From assembly GCA_964058805.1 (NCBI GenBank), contig CAXKVV010001508.1, positions 1-33,814 on the forward strand: DNA of 33,814 nucleotides, written 5' to 3'. Position numbers and translations under genes: made by a program. A model generated the notes under the pieces. The model searched no databases and was not told the DNA's origin. It saw nothing but the letters and a program-made list of their open reading frames with translations. Shown one piece after another: positions 11,281-21,514 of the stretch; position 1 is the first letter of the stretch, and the number at the start of each line of letters is the position of its first letter. The stretch is from Schoenoplectus triqueter. Taxonomy: Eukaryota; Streptophyta; Magnoliopsida; Poales; Cyperaceae.

Positions 11281-11606
11281 CGACTCAATACGATGTCGCA
11301 ATCGGGCGGGTCGAATCGGGTTCGGATTTGGATCAGGTCAGTTTGATTTTTTGGAAGAAATTGGATCAGGCCGGTTCGGATCAGAGTCAGATCGGATCAG
11401 GTCAATTTATATATTGTGTTTTTTTAATCTTTGATAGATTTGATTGGATTGAAGGTCATTTGATTTCGAATTAGATTGGATCAGGTCAGATTCAGATCGA
11501 ATCGAATCAAATTAATTTGATTTTTTAAAAAAAATTAGATTGGATCGATTCGGATCTGAACGAATTGAATGGGTTTTTCGAATCGGATTGGATTCTGCAA
11601 ACTCTA
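11281..11606 (+). mobile_element. GATCGG-rich MITE, copy F1
   Basis: Contains many GGATCAGGTC, GATCGGATC and CGAATCGG motifs around an AT core that includes GGTCAATTTATATATTGTG and GGTCATTTGATTT. The same series of blocks occurs at 12130-12362 (inverted) and 18851-19085 (direct). The copy ends with GGATTCTGCAAACTCTA, matched on the other strand near 12130. It is non-coding; the open frame at 11204-11434 is an artefact. The superfamily is not determined. Confidence 0.55.
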
Positions 11607-12129
11607 GCGTAAGGGATTAATAAGCAAGAATACTTGGAAGTCAATGCAAAGAACTCCGAGAAGTGAGAAATGAGGAAAGATAGAAATATAGAATGGGATG
11701 CGTTTTGAGTTCAGCAGCCTATGGTTGTGGGTTTCTTGGTTAGGACTTAGCCAGTTGGGGCTGCTAATTGTTGGAAAATAAAATGCAATTATTTATTTTA
11801 TGGTCCAAGAACTAGCGTAGCTGTTGCGTACGATACCATTTCTCTCTGGAGGAGGGTTCGACGTTTGATTTATACGTCGACCTCCTTTTGTCATTGGTGC
11901 GAATATTGGTGAACTTTCCCCATTGGATGATCGATTCCACGAACTATGCATGTTAAATCTAAGAATTAAGATAAAATTATATAAATTATCTCAAAGGATA
12001 ATTTATTTTTCATTAGTTCTTTAAAAATAAGTATGAATTGAGTTATTAGATGGTATTTACTATCATTTTGTGTTTAAAATTTTAGATTTTTTAGTTCGTC
12101 TTATTTTTAACATCCCATGAAAAATTAGA
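11607..12129. other. Spacer between inverted GATCGG-rich repeats
   Basis: Unique-looking DNA between two inverted copies of the same repeat. It contains a 7-bp perfect stem TCGACGT (11858-11864) / ACGTCGA (11874-11880) with a 9-base loop. No gene is seen. Confidence 0.45.
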
Positions 12130-12362
12130 GTAAATCTTGCAATCCGATCTGACTTGATTTTTTAAGAAGAAAAATTAAACTAATCTAATCCGATCTAAAA
12201 TTAAATGACCTATAATTAAATTAGAATCAATTTAAAATCTAAAAAAAATTAATATGTAAATTGACCCGATTCGACCCGTCCCGACCGATATTATTTCTTT
12301 TCAGAAAGTAAAACTGGCCCATCGAATTTGAACTTGAATCCAACCTGATCAATTGACACCTC
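12130..12362 (-). mobile_element. GATCGG-rich MITE, copy F2
   Basis: On the minus strand it starts with GAGGTGTCAATTGATCAGG, passes through GGGTCAATTTACATATTAAT and AGGTCATTTAATTTTAGATC, and ends with GATCGGATTGCAAGATTTAC. The block order matches copy F1 in reverse. The start resembles that of the GACCCG-rich element at 32151 (AGGGGTGTCAATTATTGACC), so the two groups are probably related. Confidence 0.55.
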
Positions 12363-14165
12363 AAAAAAATTAATACCTTTTATATAATAGAAAATTTTAA
12401 AGTATTTAAAGTGGTACTGATGTCATTTAAAAAAAATAAGAATATGACAGCATCAATGGAGCGTTTGAAGGAACGGATACTCTTAGACCTTTCACGATCA
12501 AATGTATATGCTACGATTTGAAAACCAAGGGACGTTTGCACCAATGGACTTTTGATCATACGTCAATCCATCGATTAGAAAAAAATTCATGAATACTTTG
12601 AGAATTTTTATAGAATGATTCAAGATTCTTTTTATTAGATAAAAATTCTGCAATTATTTATTTTTAGAAGAAGAAAATAAATTTTCGTGATTCCTAGTAA
12701 TCTCAATTTTTATCTCAAATCAGTCCCTTTTCCTTGTTTTCTCTGCAGATTTGCCACAAAAAATCAATTCTCTTGCTGGACTGCGGTAAAAAAATAAAAA
12801 AAATTCAAACTAAGGTACCTATATTAAATTTATATTTCGGACCAGCCCCGATCGAAATGTAAATATAATTAATTTTAATGATTTAATAATTCTAAAAATA
12901 AATATAATTATTTTTTTTATTTTCTCAAGAGAAAGGATTTATTTAAGAAATTATGTAAAAAGATTTGTGAATATTTATATATGTTAAAATACCTTATTTC
13001 GATTAATCGAATGGGAGAAGACTTATGAAATTTTAATCCTCAAATTAGATGTCTTTGGAATCGTTTGTTGGACAATGCATGTTACGGGCTTAGCCCGATA
13101 ATCAGTTGTGGTTAATATTGTGCCATTTTTTGAAAAGTGATTGTGTGCATTTTATAACATATTTATTAAAAATTATGACTGTTTGAAGTCCCGATTTTAT
13201 TTTTAATTTTTCTTCAATTTCTCCATATTTTTTTCATTTTTTGTCTGAATGACCTAAAAGTCTTTAGTGGCGTGCTCATCACCTTTATAAATTATTAAAA
13301 ATTTTAATTATTTATTATGAAAAAATAATTATACTTATTTATCAATTATTTCTTCGGTATGATAAATTTTATTATTTCAACCTATATAAATATCCAAAAA
13401 AGATCTTGATCTAATTTCTTAAATAGATTTTTTATCTTGAGAAATATAAATAAAAATGAAAAGAAGTTGGTTGATTCAATGACAATTTTAAATAAAGTTG
13501 ATTAATTTTGTGATTTATTCATTTCAAGTTAATAAAACAGCTCAAATTCAAATTCAGGTTTTATTGGAGATGAAAGCTGGACCACGTTAAAAACTTGGTC
13601 CATATCCAAAACGCACACTCGATCGAAATATTATTTCAGACTAACTTGTTTTCTTGAGAGAACACAGTCGGCCACACGAGTGAGAAAGGAAAGAGAATAA
13701 GGGCTCGGACCTGAAAAAATTCGAACCAGATGCATCAGAAAACCCAAGCAATCATTGTACATACTGCAAAAAATAAAAAAATTGAAGATTCCATATGAAA
13801 AAAATAAAAATAAAGATTCCATGTGTTACTAATTAAAGTTTCATAATTTTGGAGAGGCTTTGGATTTATAATATACGCATAATTTGTGAACACACTAGCT
13901 AGAATTTATGTTTTTTATTTTTCGATGGATTCATAAGTTAAAAATTCGATAATTGCCGTACATGTTTCGTGAAAAAGATACATGAGGAACGGTAAAGATT
14001 AAAGAATATTCTCCTTGAATGTGTTTCCCCTTGGATTTAATTTGTTAACCACTGATTTTTGCCAATTGTTTCCGAGAAGCGCATTTATTTTTTTTCTTTA
14101 TTATTAATATTAGAGGAAATGACAAAGAGATTTCGAATTAAATTTTTATTCATATCTCATCTATA
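12363..14165. other. Intergenic, nothing recognised
   Basis: About 1.8 kb of AT-rich DNA with no supported gene, RNA gene or repeat. The frame at 13631-13822 has no recognisable domain. Confidence 0.6.
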
Positions 14166-14545
14166 TCTATGCTATGTTATAAAAAGCGTATATACTAATT
14201 TTGTCCATTAATATTCAGCTTTGCAGTCTTTTTTGTGTCTAGAATAACCCTAATCAAACGGTGCGATCAATATTTTCTAAAATTTACGGGTAAAACATAG
14301 TTTTTGTCTCCATTTCATTTGTTATTTTTATAATATATTTATAAGAGGTCTAAAAAAATTACATATCTAATAAATTAGAATTAACTATTATTAAATTTTA
14401 TTATAAAAGAAAATATACATTGTACAACAATACTCAAAATATATTATATTTTGTACATCATTTTTTTATTAAATAATAAATTAATTTTATTTAAAATTTA
14501 GGAGTTTTTGTAATTGATTTAGGTATAAATTATATTTAAGTAAAA
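14166..14545 (+). mobile_element. Helitron-like element, 3' end not found
   Basis: Starts A|TCTATGCTATGTTATAAAAAGC, a Helitron-type 5' end close to TCTATACTATTATATAAAGC of the 5671/8650 family. It shares ordered blocks with 2578-3280: GTCCATTAAT, TCATTTGTTATTTTTATAA, TTTATAAGAGGTCTAAAAAAA and ATACATTGTACAACA. No CTRR end with a GC-rich hairpin follows, so the 3' part is lost or diverged. Confidence 0.45.
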
Positions 14546-14770
14546 TATATCATTAATTTATAACAAAAATAGCGCTAGATACAAATACTTAATTAAGATG
14601 GTCCACCTAATGGAAGTGTTCCGTGCTAATATATATTAGTGTATTAGTATATCAGGATCAACAGTTATGTTGTAAGTCCACAAATATCGTTGTTGAGTTG
14701 AATTAACATATATACTTTATTATTTCCAAATTTTAATATGTACTGTTTAATAAATTCTTTGTTTAATAAA

Positions 14771-15025
14771 TTGTCAATCTAGATATTTTAAATTATTTTT
14801 AAAATCAGTGTTGTTTAACATAATAAAATACTTTTTTTCAAGACTATTTTTAAAAATAATTTAAAAAATAGCTAAAAATCTCAAAAAATTATGATATTTA
14901 ATATCCCACAAGATTTTTGAGATGAAGAAATTATTGAGCAACTTAGATTGACAATTTGAGTCCTCGGGATGAAATCTCATCCTAAATCAATAATGATTTT
15001 TTGCTTTACAAAATATCATTTGCCA
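14771..15025. mobile_element. Degenerate copy of foldback MITE family B
   Basis: The right half matches the right arm of the element at 21515-21908 in order: TTTTTAAAAATAATTTAAAA, then ATTTAATATCC, AAATTATTGAGCAACTTAG, ATTGAC, TCCTCGG and GAAATCTCA. Most of the left arm has been deleted. It is followed by a short TATATATATGAG tract. Confidence 0.6.
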
Positions 15026-15262
15026 TCTCATATATATATGAGAAGAGATCTGGTGTCACTAACTTCAGTGGCATCTGACGCCACCAATTTATCATTTAAT
15101 TTATATTTCAAAGTTTAATAATTAAATTTTAAATCGAAATAATTGATCTTATTTATTTTTATGATAGATGTATACTCGTAAAATTTCATAATTTTTAAAG
15201 ATTATTTCATACTAGATCAAATGATAATAAAATGAATGCTAAAATAAATCAATAAAGTCGGT

Positions 15263-15365
15263 ACACTGCGAGGGCGATTTTATCGCCGACACACCGACAC
15301 CCCACCAACCACAAACCACCCTCTTTGGCGTCGGTCATCAACGAGTTTCAATAACTACGCAGTGT
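15263..15365. repeat. Small GC-rich island bounded by an inverted repeat
   Basis: ACACTGCG (15263-15270) and CGCAGTGT (15358-15365) are perfect 8-bp inverted repeats about 90 bp apart. Just inside the left one is a perfect hairpin, GGCGAT-TTT-ATCGCC (15273-15287). The island is strikingly GC-rich against its surroundings and directly precedes the LTR-like block. It could be leader sequence of the retroelement. Confidence 0.4.
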
Positions 15366-15448
15366 TCAGATCGGTGCCATAACTGTTGGGTTTTGGAATG
15401 CCCAAATCCCATTAATGCTCAAGCTGCGGAAAGACCGTAGAACAAAAA

Positions 15449-15620
15449 TTTTACTTCTACTTAAGTTAGGGATTAAAGTATGTCGGATAATTACCGAGAG
15501 ATACATATATTTAATCTTTTACAAAAGATGGTAAAATATTATTTTACTTCTAACTTAAGTTTAGGATTAAAGTGATATGTCAGATGATTACCGAGAGATA
15601 CACACCTCTTTAAACCTTTA
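15449..15620. repeat. Imperfect tandem duplication of about 90 bp
   Basis: The blocks TTTTACTTCTACTTAAGTTA, GGATTAAAGTATGTCGGAT and ATTACCGAGAGATACA of the first unit recur from about 15541 as TTTTACTTCTAACTTAAGTT, GGATTAAAGTGATATGTCAG and ATTACCGAGAGATACA. The duplication lies within the LTR-like block. Confidence 0.75.
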
Positions 15621-16061
15621 TTGATCTACTCCATGATTGATTTCTAAAATATTAATCTATTTAACAATTAAATAGATTAATATAAGATGTTATACCTCGC
15701 TTTCAAATTTCAATTGGAATGAAAATCGACTTGTCTCGGAGCACCAAACGTCTGATGCCTCTGTAGGTTATCCACCAGGACTGACTAGAGAGCGGCTTAT
15801 TTCTTTTGCTAAAAATACCGTAAACTGTGGTTTCTCACAAAAACACTATTCACTCGAGAAAAAGATGAAATAGTACTATTCACGACTCGCAGAAATTCTG
15901 TTTCACAAATGTGCAGAAAATACCGCAACTTTTGTAAAAACACTATTTACCAATCCCGTGAATTCTGAAACAACCGTATACCGAGAGAGAGAAAGTAGAA
16001 CTGATTTGGTGTACCTTTCTTTCTCACCCTACCCCTCTATTTATAGAAAATGTGAGATTGA

Positions 16062-16222
16062 CAAATTACCAAAATACCCTCATGAATAGTAAGGAGGTTC
16101 CAATGTGAAAAGACCAAAATACCCTTAAAGTTCATCCAATTTACCAAAACGCCATTGGGCTTTTTGACCAAATTACCAAAATACTCTTGGGCTTTTGGCC
16201 AAATTACTAAAATACCCTTGGA
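16062..16222. repeat. Degenerate short repeats, TTACCAAAATACCCTTGGGC type
   Basis: Five variants of ACCAAAATACCCT, mostly followed by TTGGGCTTTT. The minus-strand frame at 16037-16231, with its repeated GILV motif, is only a translation of this array. Confidence 0.7.
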
Positions 16223-16872
16223 GGTTGGCATGGGCTTTTTTGGCTTTTAATTATTAATTAAGGCTTTAATTATAAATGGGCTTTGGCCCATAATTCAAAT
16301 TCATAATGAACATTTAAAATCCAAATCAAATATATATATTTGTCATCTACAATTATATTTTTTTCTCGGTTGTTATTTCGGCGAATTTATACGACGTGTC
16401 CAACACGTTATAAATTCAATCTGATTTTTGCTTCTTGTCATCTCTATGACAAATATAATTATATCATATATAATTAATTATAACCATCTTATTATTAATT
16501 ATAAATAATTTATAATTAATCAATAAGATTCTCCGATTAACTCTTATACGGTGTGACCCGACAGGATCCGTGTTATGTTAGTAAATAGAGTTAAAACCGT
16601 TTTAACTTCTATAATCATAGGAGGCATCTGGCAGAATGCATTATGACCATCCAATTACACATATGATGATGTACTGTACAACATCATGATCCAGTAAACT
16701 ATTTACTTGTGTTTAATTCTTTTGTCTCATAGCTATCAGATCAGTTTTAAGGTAGGTATGTGTCATCTTTGCAAACTTAATCTTTTCTTGATCCTGAGTA
16801 AATTATCAAATATAATTACTCTTATAATTATACTGCTAGCAGATTAATCTTACTCTATCAAGGGGCATCACT

Positions 16873-17219
16873 GGGCGTCATATCTCTTATTTCCGAATTA
16901 GAAATACCAATCTGACTGTTCAAAGTGTTCTTTATATTAAAATATATTTGAAAATTAAATTTTATATTTTTTTAAAAAAAAAATTCTATTTTTTTGTGGG
17001 TTAGAAATTTATTCTTATTGAAAATCATAAACTCAATGTATTTTCAACCCCTCAAAAAAAATAGAAAAAAAGTTTCAAAAAATATAAAATTTGTTCCCCA
17101 AGCATATTTTAATATGGAGAACACTTTGAATGGTCGGATCGGTGTTTTGAATTCAGAAATGAAAGATACAATACGAAGTACAAAAATATTTTATATTTCA
17201 CGACTAACCATAGCATAAC
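16873..17219. mobile_element. Foldback MITE family A, copy A1 (left end lost)
   Basis: Collinear with and in the same orientation as the full copy at 21084-21460. Shared blocks include TCAAAGTGTTCTTTATATTA, CATAAACTCAATG, GAGAACACTTTGAATGGTCGG and ATACGAAGTACAAAAATATT. The right terminus CGACTAACCATAGCATAAC is intact. The first 40-45 bp of the left terminal repeat are absent or eroded. The frame at 16994-17218 is an artefact of the element. Confidence 0.75.
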
Positions 17220-17271
17220 TCTCTCTCTTTCTATATATATAGAGAGAGAGTGTGTGTGTGTGTGTGTGTGT
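17220..17271. repeat. Compound CT/TA/GA/TG microsatellite
   Basis: A run of CT, a short TA tract, (AG)5 and (TG)11 joins the right end of foldback A1 directly to the left end of foldback C1. Confidence 0.95.
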
Positions 17272-17671
17272 GGCTATTGTGATTCCATAAGCACTTTGAC
17301 CAAGTGTTTATGGCTTGAATTTAAAAGGTTTCGTACTGAAATTTTTAATTTAAATAGCTCAAAAATTCTTCATATCGTAATCTTATATATTATGATATTT
17401 CAGTTTACTATGCTTAATGTTTTAAAAAAAATTATAAAATTTGGCCTATAAAAATGGATATTTTTAATTATCTTTAGAGTTATTTTTTAAAAATTATTAA
17501 ACATAGTAAACTAACTTCATACTTGATGAAAATCAATAACCAACAAGATTATGATACAAAAAATCTTTTGAGATCATTAAATTAAAATTTTGGATATAAG
17601 ATTTTAAAATTTGAACCATAAATATCTCGGCTCAAAATATTTATTTCTATATTTATGAAATCACTGTAACG
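17272..17671. mobile_element. Foldback MITE family C, copy C1
   Basis: The left end GGCTATTGTGATTCCATAAGC pairs with the right end, which reads CGTTACAGTGATTTCATAAA on the other strand. The inner arms also pair around TTTACTATGCTTAATG (17404-17419) and CATAGTAAACTAA (17503-17515). It is collinear with the copy at 21942-22344. The frame at 17254-17451 lies in its left half and is not a gene. Confidence 0.75.
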
Positions 17672-18850
17672 AATCCCTGGATATACACACAGGCGGAATG
17701 ATCATTTCATGTTGCAAGGAAGGTAAATCAGAATTCAGCAACGTGCAATAAAAAATCAATAAAAGAAATAAAACAGAAAGGAACTTTGCTATATGCGTCC
17801 TTCGATGCTGTTGGCGGAAGCCGAAAGGGGAATGGTATCTAATTTTAATTTCCTGAAGAATTAGAAACTTTCATGCACCACCTTTTATGGTGATGTGGAT
17901 TAGTCTTGCCGCCCTCTAATTACGCCCCTTTTCTTGTTGAGAAGTAGTGGCCTTGAGCACTTGAGGTCTTGAGGACCACACTACCTATTAAACAAACATA
18001 AAAAACATCAAAGCGATTAGATGAAATCTAAAATTGCTGTAAGCTTGATTTTCAACATTTATTGCTTTGATTTGAAATGACCAACCACGAATTCAAGTGT
18101 TCAATTTATATGTGATACAATTATATTTCATTTTTTTTATTTTAGAGAAGGGATACATAACAAGTATTTTTTTTAACAATCTTAATAAAATAATTTTATA
18201 TAAAAAATTATAGAAAACCTTAAAACTAAATAAACTTTACACACATGTTCTTAAACTTTATGGATTATTTGTGTTTTAATTTTTATGAAATTTGAATGTT
18301 GTTTGATATCCCATCTGATTCTGATTTCAAACATAATTGGAGAGAGGAGACACTCTTAATTTCAAATAGTGATCGATTTCGTCAGTCAAATAGATAAAAA
18401 TAATCAAATATGCTACGTGGCGCGCTTGATGCACATACTGGTATATGACATGTATTCGATGCTTATTAGGCAGTATCAAGTTTTTCAAAAAAATTCATTT
18501 TAACCATTTAAATTTTATTTTATTTTCGTAAAAATCTTTAACGTTAAGTAAAAATTATTATTTTTTAAACCTTTACAATCATTAAATATCTTAAATAACT
18601 CTGTTAAAATAGTTTTAACTCGAACTATTATTTTATAGTTAAAAGCCGTGAAATATTTTTAAAAAAATTGGATAGGATATTAAAAGTATCGAAGTAACAT
18701 AAGATTTAGCTGTTCAATCATATTTATAAGCTCAAATACATAGTAACTTCACGAAATCATAAATGGAGATTGGAGAATAATAAATTACGTGGGAAATATA
18801 GAGGAGGGATCCATGGTTGTTGCTTTGTTGGTAAAAGTGGTAATCAGAAG
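17672..18850. other. Intergenic, nothing recognised
   Basis: No supported gene. 17690-18000 is less AT-rich and unique-looking, but has no frame, RNA fold or repeat that I recognise. Confidence 0.55.
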
Positions 18851-19085
18851 GGTCAAATCAAATTAGTTTGATTTTTTAAATGAAATCAGGTTGGTTGGGA
18901 TTAAGTCAATTTATATCTTAATTTTTTTAGATCTTAATTGATTTTAATTGGATTATACATTATGTGATTTTAAGTCGGATCGGATCGGATTTGAGTTGGA
19001 TGTGGAATTAGTTCGATTTTAAAAAAAAAATCAAAATGGTGACAAATTCAGACGAGTTAAGTTTTTCATATCAATTCATATTTTG
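18851..19085 (+). mobile_element. GATCGG-rich MITE, copy F3
   Basis: Shares the ordered blocks of F1: GGTCAAATCAAATTAGTTTG, TTTTTTAAATGAAATCAGG, AAGTCAATTTATATC, TTAATTGGATTATACATTATG and GTCGGATCGGATCGG. It is in the same orientation as F1. The left end lacks the CGGGCGGGTC part and the right end is eroded. Confidence 0.5.
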
Positions 19086-19369
19086 GCATCTCTATTTATT
19101 TTATCCCTTGTATCTATTTGTTTATGTATACGTAAATTAATACATGTAAATTGTTACATTAATTTTGAATCATCTCAAATATTATGTATAAATTTAGAAA
19201 TTTTAATTTCGTCTCAATGGTCAATGAGGAAGGAGATTAAGTTATAAAATTTGATCCATTAATTTCACTTGATCCAAATATAAATCAAAACAAAATTATG
19301 TATTTTCTTACATAGTTAACATGATATACAAAATATCTCATCAATTAAGAGTATAAAAAAATAATCATC

Positions 19370-19500
19370 TAATTTTTTTATTGAAAAGATAAGAATTAAT
19401 CTCTCTAATTTCATAATCGTCCATAAGAACTCCCATTCAGATTTTGAACCTACGACCTCCTGATCATCTAAAATTTAATTTTATTGTCTTTCTTGTAACA
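19370..19500 (-). mobile_element. Possible tRNA-derived SINE remnant
   Basis: On the minus strand, GATCAGGAGGTCGTAGGTTCAAAATCTG resembles the T-arm and B-box region of a tRNA (consensus GGTTCRANNCC, here with one extra A). It is preceded at about 50 bp by TTGGTGTTACAAG, a weak A-box-like segment. It is followed by unrelated AT-rich DNA without a clean tail. It cannot be a functional tRNA because the cloverleaf does not close. Confidence 0.25.
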
Positions 19501-20666
19501 CCAATAACAATGGTTATTTAATCCTATCTCGAAAATATATACAGAGATATTAAGCATTTGTCTTTTTCTTTATTTGTTTCACGATAGGGAATCTTGTCTT
19601 ATTGCGAAGGAAAGTACCACAGAAATGGTCCTCCGTTATTAAGAAGGATAAGATCATAGATTTACGCCTAACTCATGACAAATTTAACCATAAAAGTAAA
19701 AAAATACATTGTAAAAATTAATTTAATCCAAGGTAAGGATATATTTAGTGTGGTTAATTTTTTATAACTCAAGGAAATAACGTGTCCTCCCCAATCTTTG
19801 CTCGAGTCTTTTATTATTTCATGTAATTTAAAATTAAAAAGAGTCGTAAGTTCAAGATTTTTGGAATGGTATTGTGCCGTATGCGATTGAATGAATATGA
19901 ATAAATGTCAAAGTTCTGCCCAGTCACTTTTTTAGGATAACAGTACTTTAGAAATGTAGATGCGTGCCTTGTTCTATTAATCCAATTACAATGTGAACAT
20001 ACACACGCATGGCCGCATGGGTGAGAATCTGCTGCTAGTTATGTTTGTAAATCCGATGACAATGAATATCTTAAAAAAACACGTGCACGAATCCTAAAGA
20101 GATGAAATACATATCTACTGTCCGATCTCGACGAGTAGGAAACTGCTCATTTTTTTACGAGCAGCGGATCTCGTTACCATACGCATATGTTTGCAGTTCA
20201 CTCCTCTGGTGTGCACCGTGTTTCCAATTCCATCTTAATGAATCCGCGCATGAATTTATATATTATTTTATATACTACGAGAAGATATTTGTTAAATTAA
20301 AATTTTATATGTTAATTTTGAATGATCATCTATTATAACGAATTATATATTAGCTAGAATGTATATTACCAAATTTTTGTATATATATAGTTGTACAAAC
20401 TAAAATACATTTTATTGGATGGAAGCTTTATTAGTTAAAGGAAGTGGACATTTGTGATTTGTCATGGTAATTTTGCTAACTAGATGTTAAAAGGACAAGA
20501 AAAATAAATTATGTAATTAGTTATATTTTTTTTCAATAATTTTATCATCATGATTGACTTACTATATATTAACATGTATGCACATAATTTGTTGATTTAA
20601 TATATTAACTTGAACTTGTTATTTGTTAATAACATTAACATTATCTGAAAGATGTGGGGTGGACTA
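19501..20666. other. Intergenic, nothing recognised
   Basis: AT-rich DNA without a supported gene or repeat. The 78-residue plus-strand frame at 20102-20338 has no recognisable domain or splice context. Confidence 0.55.
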
Positions 20667-20742
20667 TAGAGACATAAACTCCTGTCAGTCCTCGCGTAAA
20701 CGCGCGCGCATATACATATAGAGACGTAAACTCCTGTCACTC
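20667..20742. repeat. Short spaced direct repeat
   Basis: ATAGAGACATAAACTCCTGT (from about 20667) recurs as ATAGAGACGTAAACTCCTGT (from about 20719), each followed by CAGTC or CACTC. The spacer contains a GCGCGCGC run. Confidence 0.75.
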
Positions 20743-20745
20743 ATG

Positions 20746-20963
20746 CTCATTAAATTCTTTATATGAAAATGGATGCAAAAATTTATAATATTTTGAAAAT
20801 TTTAAATTATAGTTTTTAATTTTTAAAAATCAGCTCTAAAAATAATAATAATATATTCAATACTTGAACATTATTTTAAAAAATTAAAAACGGTGACTTA
20901 AAAAACTCAAAACACACCAAATTTTTGCATCCCACAAAATTTTCATATAAAAAATTTAATGAG
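20746..20963. mobile_element. Short foldback MITE, CTCATTAAATT ends
   Basis: The left arm CTCATTAAATTCTTTATATG, then AAAATGGATGCAAAAATTT, pairs with the right arm, which on the other strand reads CTCATTAAATTTTTTATATG, then AAAATTTTGTGGGATGCAAA. It is about 218 bp with an AT-rich centre and no coding potential. No target duplication is obvious. Confidence 0.65.
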
Positions 20964-21027
20964 GATAATAAATCAAAATTTGAAGATGATTTGATATACT
21001 TTTTGAGTTAAACTCATGGTATCTTTA

Positions 21028-21030
<3 letters not shown>

Positions 21031-21084
<54 letters not shown>
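21031..21084. repeat. (AT)15(AG)12 microsatellite
   Basis: A perfect AT tract switches to a perfect AG tract, which abuts the left terminal repeat of foldback element A2. Confidence 0.97.
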
Positions 21085-21460
21085 TTATGTTATGATTAGT
21101 CGCGAAGTATAAAATATTTTTGTACTTCGCATCATATCTCTCATTTTGAAATATAAAATACCGATCCAACCTTTTAAAGTGTTTTCTATATTAAAATTTA
21201 TTTGAAGATCAAATTTTATATTTTATAGATTTTTTTTTGAGAATTAGAAAATCGTTCTTATTAAAAATTATAAACTCAATGAATTTTCATCCCCTTAGGA
21301 AAAATAGAAAAAATTTCTAAAATATATAAAATTTGATCTTCAAATATATTTCAATATTGAGAACACTTTTAACGGTCAGATCAGTGTATTGAATCGAAAA
21401 TAAAAGATACGATACGAAGTACAAAAATATTTTGTACTTCGTGACTAACCGTAGCATAAC
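21084..21460. mobile_element. Foldback MITE family A, full copy A2
   Basis: A near-palindrome of 377 bp. The left arm GTTATGTTATGATTAGTCGC pairs with the right arm, which reads GTTATGCTACGGTTAGTCAC on the other strand. The pairing continues for about 170 bp per arm through GAAGATCAAATTTTATATTT. Each terminus also contains its own hairpin, CGAAGTA then AAAATATTTTTG then TACTTCG. It is non-coding and flanked on both sides by TA/GA microsatellites. Confidence 0.85.
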
Positions 21461-21470
21461 TATATATATG

Positions 21471-21513
<43 letters not shown>
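21461..21513. repeat. (TA)n(GA)n microsatellite
   Basis: A TA tract with one interruption (TG) is followed by (GA)12-13. It separates foldback elements A2 and B2. Confidence 0.97.
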
Positions 21514-21514
21514 C

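Larger units (their letters stand above)
15384..16870 (-). mobile_element. LTR-like retroelement remnant, minus orientation
   Basis: The left border begins TGTTGGGTTTTGG, so on the minus strand the block would end in CCAAAACCCAACA, a typical LTR end. A perfect TATA box, CTATAAATAG on the minus strand, lies at about 16036-16045. It is followed downstream by a pyrimidine/GAGA-rich leader-like stretch near 15980. Internal features are a tandem pair at 15449-15620 and a degenerate ACCAAAATACCCTT array at 16062-16222. No gag or pol frame is seen. The right border is undetermined because foldback element A follows at once. It may be a solo or truncated LTR. Confidence 0.45.

Noticed and set aside
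16037..16231. 64-residue minus-strand frame with repeated GILV motifs
   Set aside because: It is a translation of the degenerate ACCAAAATACCC array in the LTR-like block.
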